From a virus, in IMG/VR virus record IMGVR_UViG_3300037264_002295, positions 1-27,363 of that record: a DNA stretch of 27,363 bases; one strand, given 5' to 3'. The notes under the pieces are model-generated. The model worked only from the letters and a program-made list of their open reading frames with translations. It did not search any database and was not told where the DNA came from. Of the stretch, positions 23,283 to 27,363 are shown piece by piece (position 1 is the stretch's first letter; every line of letters starts with the position of its first letter). A program made the translations under genes and the position numbers.

Positions 23283-25330
23283 TGTTTCGTTCTCCCCTGG
23301 CCGTTCCGAAGCCCGTTGACCAACAGGCGGACCAATGGCAAACCTATCCCATTGAAGACTTTAGTGGCGGTCTAAACGCCGCGGACCCCGCCAGTGCTCT
23401 GCGCAAAGACCAGTTTACCGCCCTGACGAATTACTATCATTTGCCGAACCGCACACTCATCGTCAGAGGTCCTTACCGGCCCTGGCTGGTTGCGTCGGAA
23501 GATACGGTGCTTTCCACGGCCCCATTGACGTTTGCTATCGTCGAACTCAGGGGAAGCGATTATCGTGTTGCTTGCTGGGATAGTGGAAGTGCTTACAGTG
23601 TAAGTGTTTACGACGAGACGAATAATCGCTGGGCGGGTACGGGTGGCGGGACGGCCATCAAGACGGATTTGACCGACGGTTACAAAGTCAGATTTGTTAA
23701 GTACAGTGTGAACGAAGCCGAGGACCTGATTTTCTGCAATGGCAAAGACACGCCCCAACGATGGGTGGGAACGGTCGATACGGCATCGGCGGATTTGGGA
23801 CTATCGGTTCCGGTCGTGACGGCTATAAGCGCATCGGAGAGCGATACTCTCACCGAAAGCCAACGGGGTATTACCGATAGTGGAACCTACTACTACAAAT
23901 TCACCAACTTCTACGACGACTCAGGGACATCGACCAAATACGGAGAATCGGGACCGTCCAGTGCCATATCTGTCAGTGTCACCAATGCCGTAGCCAGTCC
24001 GCCGCATCCCGTTGCCGTAACAATTTCCAGTATCCCAACCCTGCCTACGGGCGTCTCGAAAGTCTTTATCTATCGCTCGTATCCCGACAGGTCGGAAGGT
24101 CCATTCCGTTACGTCGGTTATACATCAGCCACCGAATATACCGATAACATGCCCAACGACGAAGAAGGCGTAGAGATTCCAGTCGATGCAGGCACACCAC
24201 CGAAACTCAAGAACATCATCGAATTTGACGGTAGAATCTGGGGTATAGGATTATCTTCGACTGGCGCCCTGACAAACAAAGGCGTATGGAGTCGCAATGG
24301 AAATCCGGACTATTACGACGCTTTGGCGTTTTTCTATTTCCCCGATAGTCTCATAGGCCCCAAAGCCTTCCGACGTGACGTGTACTGGTTTACTGAGAAG
24401 CAGATTTACGTCTCTCCCGATGGCGACGTTAATAAAACTCCATTGAAAATCTGCGATATAGGTTGCGATTCATACGACTCTATCACGGATGTAGGCACGG
24501 GTTTAGTCTGGCAGTACAACGGAAATATCTACTGGAGCAACTTCAACGACTTCAATCCGGTCACGGGTGACTTGCCCTGGCCCATCGGTGATCCCATTAA
24601 GAACAAGATTGCCGCCATTCCTACTGCCCAACGAACCAATTCGACGGGCTGTTTTCATAAAGACAGGTATTATCTATCCTTCACGGGTACGAACCAAACC
24701 CACAATACTTCAACTTTAGTCTGGGACGTAAAACATGGCACACGACTTTTACAGCAAGGTCTTACTGGCGCTTGGTCGCTTATGGACTGGTCCGCGAACG
24801 ACTTGCAATCGTTCGACCGCACCCTCTATTCCGCCGACCACGCCAATAAGTACGTCATGGAGCACGACTTCGCGGGAACCGCAGACTACCATTCCAAAAC
24901 CGAATACACCGCAGGGACTTCATATAATCTTACCAGCCAACTTGCCACCGGGGACCTGCATTTCGGTCAAGAATGGGCAGATAAGGTTATCAATTCCCTC
25001 AGTCTTGCCGTCGAAAGTTCCGGGGTCTCAATCGTCGCAACATTATCTTTCAATAACACCGAATACGAACGCGGCAAAACCTTCACGCTCGGTTCGGGAA
25101 CCCTGCCAACGGATTCTACCTGGCTCGTTTGGAACGAGGGCACGTGGGGAAGTTTCAACTGGGGCGAAACCGCATGGGAATCTGGAACGGCTTTTCAAAG
25201 CGCACATAAACAACTGGGGAAAGGCGGCAAGGGGCGAAATGCTAAACTAACCCTGGAATCACAGAACTCTCAGGACACAAAACTCATTATGGGTAAACTC
25301 TATTATAAAGAATTACCCAGTCCGGCTTAG
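23282..25330 (+). CDS. Tail hub / DNA-stabilisation protein, gp10-like (682 aa)
   Basis: The N-terminal motif IEDFSGGLNAADPASALRKDQF, followed by LPNRTLIVRGPYRP, is characteristic of podovirus tail hub or packaged-DNA stabilisation proteins. The rest is beta-rich with repeated short strands and YRVACWDS/DIYWSN-type blades, fitting a beta-propeller, interrupted by a fibronectin-like segment (GVSKVFIYRSYPDRSEG, TEYTDNMPNDEEG). The C-terminus has a WNEGTWGSFNWGETAWESG cluster, a tryptophan-rich repeat, then a short strand tail. It would close the end of the portal/adaptor channel and carry fibers. TAATG coupling to the adaptor gene supports common translation. Confidence 0.75.
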   Translation: MFRSPLAVPKPVDQQADQWQTYPIEDFSGGLNAADPASALRKDQFTALTNYYHLPNRTLIVRGPYRPWLVASEDTVLSTAPLTFAIVELRGSDYRVACWDSGSAYSVSVYDETNNRWAGTGGGTAIKTDLTDGYKVRFVKYSVNEAEDLIFCNGKDTPQRWVGTVDTASADLGLSVPVVTAISASESDTLTESQRGITDSGTYYYKFTNFYDDSGTSTKYGESGPSSAISVSVTNAVASPPHPVAVTISSIPTLPTGVSKVFIYRSYPDRSEGPFRYVGYTSATEYTDNMPNDEEGVEIPVDAGTPPKLKNIIEFDGRIWGIGLSSTGALTNKGVWSRNGNPDYYDALAFFYFPDSLIGPKAFRRDVYWFTEKQIYVSPDGDVNKTPLKICDIGCDSYDSITDVGTGLVWQYNGNIYWSNFNDFNPVTGDLPWPIGDPIKNKIAAIPTAQRTNSTGCFHKDRYYLSFTGTNQTHNTSTLVWDVKHGTRLLQQGLTGAWSLMDWSANDLQSFDRTLYSADHANKYVMEHDFAGTADYHSKTEYTAGTSYNLTSQLATGDLHFGQEWADKVINSLSLAVESSGVSIVATLSFNNTEYERGKTFTLGSGTLPTDSTWLVWNEGTWGSFNWGETAWESGTAFQSAHKQLGKGGKGRNAKLTLESQNSQDTKLIMGKLYYKELPSPA

Positions 25331-25339
25331 GAATTTTCT

Positions 25340-25915
25340 ATGGCAACAACTTACACGATTACTAATTCATTTACCGCAGGCACAACCGCCGTCGCGTCTC
25401 AGGTCAATCAGAACTTCACCGACATCCTGACGGCAATCAACGGCTTGGATGCTGCGAATCTGACCTCGAACTCCGTTCCTCTGGCAAGAATCTCCGGCCT
25501 GACGACGACTCAGTTTGCGGCCAACGTCGTGGATACCGACGATACCCTGGCGGCTGATTCTGATACGCGACTTCCTTCTCAGAGCGCCGTTAAGGATTAC
25601 GTAACTAATACTATTCAAGCTGCGGTAGGGGCAACGACTATATCTCCGACCAGTTACGCCGCCGAAGAAAGTGTCACGTTCACCAATGGACGAATTGAAA
25701 AACAGGGAAACGCTACATATTTAGGTTCTGACCTAACAGTGACATTCGCTGTAGCTTTCCCTACTGCATGTACGCGCGTGATTGTTTCTCTGAATGACAG
25801 TGCATGGAATATTCATTACGCACCCGTACTTATCTCAAAAGCCGCAGCCAACTTCGTCGTCAGTAGCGGCAATGCCACAAGTCTAAGCATTGATTGGTTT
25901 GCGATAGGATACTAA
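25340..25915 (+). CDS. Small tail fiber protein with gp53-like C-terminal tip (191 aa)
   Basis: The N-terminus TAGTTAVASQVNQNFTDILTAI is a common phage fiber attachment sequence, followed by LTTTQFAANVVDTDDTL and SDTRLPSQSAVKDYV, another frequent fiber motif. The C-terminal about 80 residues (GNATYLGSDLTVTFAVAFPT, ending SLSIDWFAIGY) match the compact tip of gp53-like putative tail fibers. It lies 9 bases after the hub gene with AGGA before the ATG, as expected for a fiber attached to the hub. Confidence 0.75.
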   Translation: MATTYTITNSFTAGTTAVASQVNQNFTDILTAINGLDAANLTSNSVPLARISGLTTTQFAANVVDTDDTLAADSDTRLPSQSAVKDYVTNTIQAAVGATTISPTSYAAEESVTFTNGRIEKQGNATYLGSDLTVTFAVAFPTACTRVIVSLNDSAWNIHYAPVLISKAAANFVVSSGNATSLSIDWFAIGY

Positions 25916-25916
25916 T

Positions 25917-26642
25917 ATGGGATATTTAGCTGAAACCTTCGGATACGGCGATGACATGCCCAAACGGCCCCCGACGCCACAATTAGACCCTCGAGCGGAG
26001 GAGTTCCAGGGCCAACTTTATCCCGCGATTACATCGGGATTACAGGGAAGGGGACTCACCCCTGAAGTCAACGCAAGAAGTCTCAGAGACACTTTGGCTT
26101 CTCTGAGCGATTCTTACCTGAACTTTCAGGGCGAATTACCTGGATTCCTGGCCAGGAACATTCAGCGAGAAGACGTGGGCGTTCAAGACTTTCTCAGAAA
26201 GTCATCGGAGGCTGAATATGGTCGCCAATGGGAAGGCGCTCAGAACGACTACGCCATGCAGAACTTCGCTGATATTGACGCTGCGACACAGGCGGCGTTT
26301 GGTGCCGTAGGGGCCGAAAAGAAACTGGCCGGCGGAATTACCTCCGCGTACAACGAGTCTATGTACAGAAGGGCATTTGCTCCTGATTTCGAGTCGGGAC
26401 TTATGGGCGGTGCAGGCGGGGCGGCGGGAACCGTCATGGGAAGCTGGAAGTCCGGTTCGCAAACCAATACGCCTTTTGAGTATTACGGACAAAACAACAA
26501 TTCATACGGCGATCCCAATACAACGCGAAGTATGTTCGGTTCGTCGGGGGGGTCGCAGGGAATGACCTTCGATAATCCCGGAGCCGTTTACGGTAGTCCA
26601 GAACAAACCTACGCATCAAACTTCAGTCACACCCGTTATTAG
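25917..26642 (+). CDS. Hypothetical virion protein, possible internal/ejection protein (241 aa)
   Basis: No family is recognised. The first half is helical and charged (DPRAEEFQGQLYPAITSGLQ, EVNARSLRDTLASLSDSYLN), the centre has AANQ-like helices (DIDAATQAAFGAVGAEKK), and residues about 150-175 form a Gly/Ala-rich hydrophobic stretch (GLMGGAGGAAGTVMG) that could pass a membrane. The last 65 residues are Gly/Ser/Asn/Tyr-rich and probably disordered. This mix, following the hub and fiber, fits a protein stored in the head and ejected with DNA (inference). Confidence 0.55.
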   Translation: MGYLAETFGYGDDMPKRPPTPQLDPRAEEFQGQLYPAITSGLQGRGLTPEVNARSLRDTLASLSDSYLNFQGELPGFLARNIQREDVGVQDFLRKSSEAEYGRQWEGAQNDYAMQNFADIDAATQAAFGAVGAEKKLAGGITSAYNESMYRRAFAPDFESGLMGGAGGAAGTVMGSWKSGSQTNTPFEYYGQNNNSYGDPNTTRSMFGSSGGSQGMTFDNPGAVYGSPEQTYASNFSHTRY

Positions 26643-26653
26643 GACACCCCACC

Positions 26654-27181
26654 ATGGGAAATTTCTTAGAAGATACAACTTTCATGGGTCTAATGAAGGG
26701 TCCCGACTACAAACCCTCTACGGAAACCCGAATGACCCCGGCGGGCGAGAACCTGGAAACCGCCCTTTATGAAAACCTGAAGAAGAATCTCTTTCCTGAA
26801 AACCTGGCTTCGAGGTTTATCGGCCAGGCCAAAAGGTTCGAGCAGGGCAGGCAACGGGAATGGAGAGGCCAATTCCAGGGCCTCAGTGCCCCAGGGACGC
26901 AAAATGTAGTCTCCGGGCAAGCCATAGGCGGAGGACTGCTCTCGGAGGCCCAGGCGCGGCTCTCAGGGGGTTCCGCTGGATACAGACAAGTGGGAGAGGC
27001 TAAACGAGGTTTCGCCATCAGCCGCTTGGGTAATCTACAGAACTTTATGAACTTGCAATCCCAGACGCCCATGCTCAAAGCCGAAGCCGACCTGCTCAAA
27101 GGTGAACTAAAACAACAGCAAGGTTATGAAACCGGCGCCACCATAGGAACGATATTGAGACTCGCCGCTATGGGAGCATAG
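26654..27181 (+). CDS. Hypothetical virion protein, possible internal protein (175 aa)
   Basis: The product is predominantly helical and charged at the N-terminus (GENLETALYENLKKNLFPEN, RFIGQAKRFEQGRQREW), with a Gly/Ser/Ala-rich linker (VVSGQAIGGGLLSEAQARLS) and a Gln-rich C-terminal helix (LKAEADLLKGELKQQQGYE) ending in a short hydrophobic tail (GATIGTILRLAAMGA). It is not a recognised family. It is similar in style to its neighbour at 25917 and probably part of the same assembly. AGGA lies 11 bases before the ATG. Confidence 0.55.
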   Translation: MGNFLEDTTFMGLMKGPDYKPSTETRMTPAGENLETALYENLKKNLFPENLASRFIGQAKRFEQGRQREWRGQFQGLSAPGTQNVVSGQAIGGGLLSEAQARLSGGSAGYRQVGEAKRGFAISRLGNLQNFMNLQSQTPMLKAEADLLKGELKQQQGYETGATIGTILRLAAMGA

Positions 27182-27190
27182 GAGATTATC

Positions 27191-27363
27191 ATGCCTCAGT
27201 CAGCAACAGTCGCATTTTTAGATAACCTGGTTCAAGCCTACGCACAGACCAAAGCCCTTCAATTCCAGAAGGAAATGGCAGTGCGCCAGGATGACAGGTA
27301 CAATCGGCAACTGGAAGAGAACCGTCTTTTCAGGCATCAGCAACTTGAGATGCAGAAGGGAAC
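27191..27363 (+). CDS. 5' part of a gene cut by the window edge, helical Gln-rich product
   Basis: The ATG at 27191 is preceded by GGAG (27181-27184). The frame is open to the window end (57 codons). The product begins MPQSATVAFLDNLVQAYAQT and continues into a charged, Gln/Arg-rich helix (NRQLEENRLFRHQQLEMQKG), a likely coiled coil. It may be a long internal or ejection protein, which often lie here, but the sequence stops too early to tell. Confidence 0.6.
   Translation, partial: MPQSATVAFLDNLVQAYAQTKALQFQKEMAVRQDDRYNRQLEENRLFRHQQLEMQKG

Noticed and set aside
24735-25250. Plus-strand open frame of 171 codons inside the tail hub gene
   Set aside because: Shifted frame of the hub gene with low-complexity Pro/Ser/Thr content and no start signal.

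Overview
The window is part of the genome of a tailed double-stranded DNA phage (Caudoviricetes) or a closely related prophage or metagenomic viral contig. Every gene I can support lies on the + strand. Genes are packed with ATGA or TAATG overlaps or short gaps carrying AGGAG-like ribosome binding sites. The window holds most of the virion morphogenesis region: small and large terminase, portal, scaffold, major capsid protein, two head-tail adaptors, a gp10-like tail hub protein and many fiber or spike proteins. I see no tail sheath, tail tube or tape-measure gene, and the portal/adaptor/hub set resembles P22-like or other short-tailed phages, so a podovirus-like particle is the best inference. 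The bacterial-type tRNA-Pro (C1:G72, A73) points to a bacterial host, but I cannot name it. No integrase, repressor, replication or lysis gene is visible.

Layout. Positions 1-6654 hold a fiber/spike block: a gene tail, a 621-aa fiber with a large inserted domain, its 165-aa paralogue without the insert, a 457-aa fiber, a 538-aa beta-helix spike and two small unknown proteins. Positions 6641-9836 hold packaging: small terminase, then a large terminase interrupted twice. A 360-aa LAGLIDADG intein sits inside the Walker A P-loop, and an in-frame TAA separates the ATPase and nuclease domains. Positions 9833-14753 hold two small proteins (one a zinc ribbon), portal, scaffold and major capsid protein. 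Positions 14884-19140 encode a 1418-aa protein made of about sixteen repeats of about 72 aa, bracketed by a GC-rich hairpin upstream and a UUCG terminator downstream. Positions 19246-21162 carry an FkbM-like methyltransferase and a methyltransferase-glycosyltransferase fusion. Positions 21159-25330 carry a coiled-coil protein, an unknown protein, two related adaptors with a tRNA-Pro(UGG) between them, and the tail hub. Positions 25340-27363 carry another small fiber and three proteins that may be internal or ejection proteins, the last cut by the window edge.

How the parts may work together: terminase packages DNA through the portal into a capsid assembled by scaffold and capsid protein; adaptors and hub close the head; fibers and the beta-helix spike recognise the host surface; the sugar and methyl enzymes may decorate the repeat-rich virion protein or the host glycan (inference).

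The most striking observations are: the long repeat protein whose repeats keep the same amino acids while most codons differ synonymously; the doubly interrupted terminase; the insertion of an about 450-aa propeller-like domain into one of two paralogous fibers; and a mosaic base composition in the fiber genes. GC figures are hand counts of individual 60-base lines, not whole-region computations.
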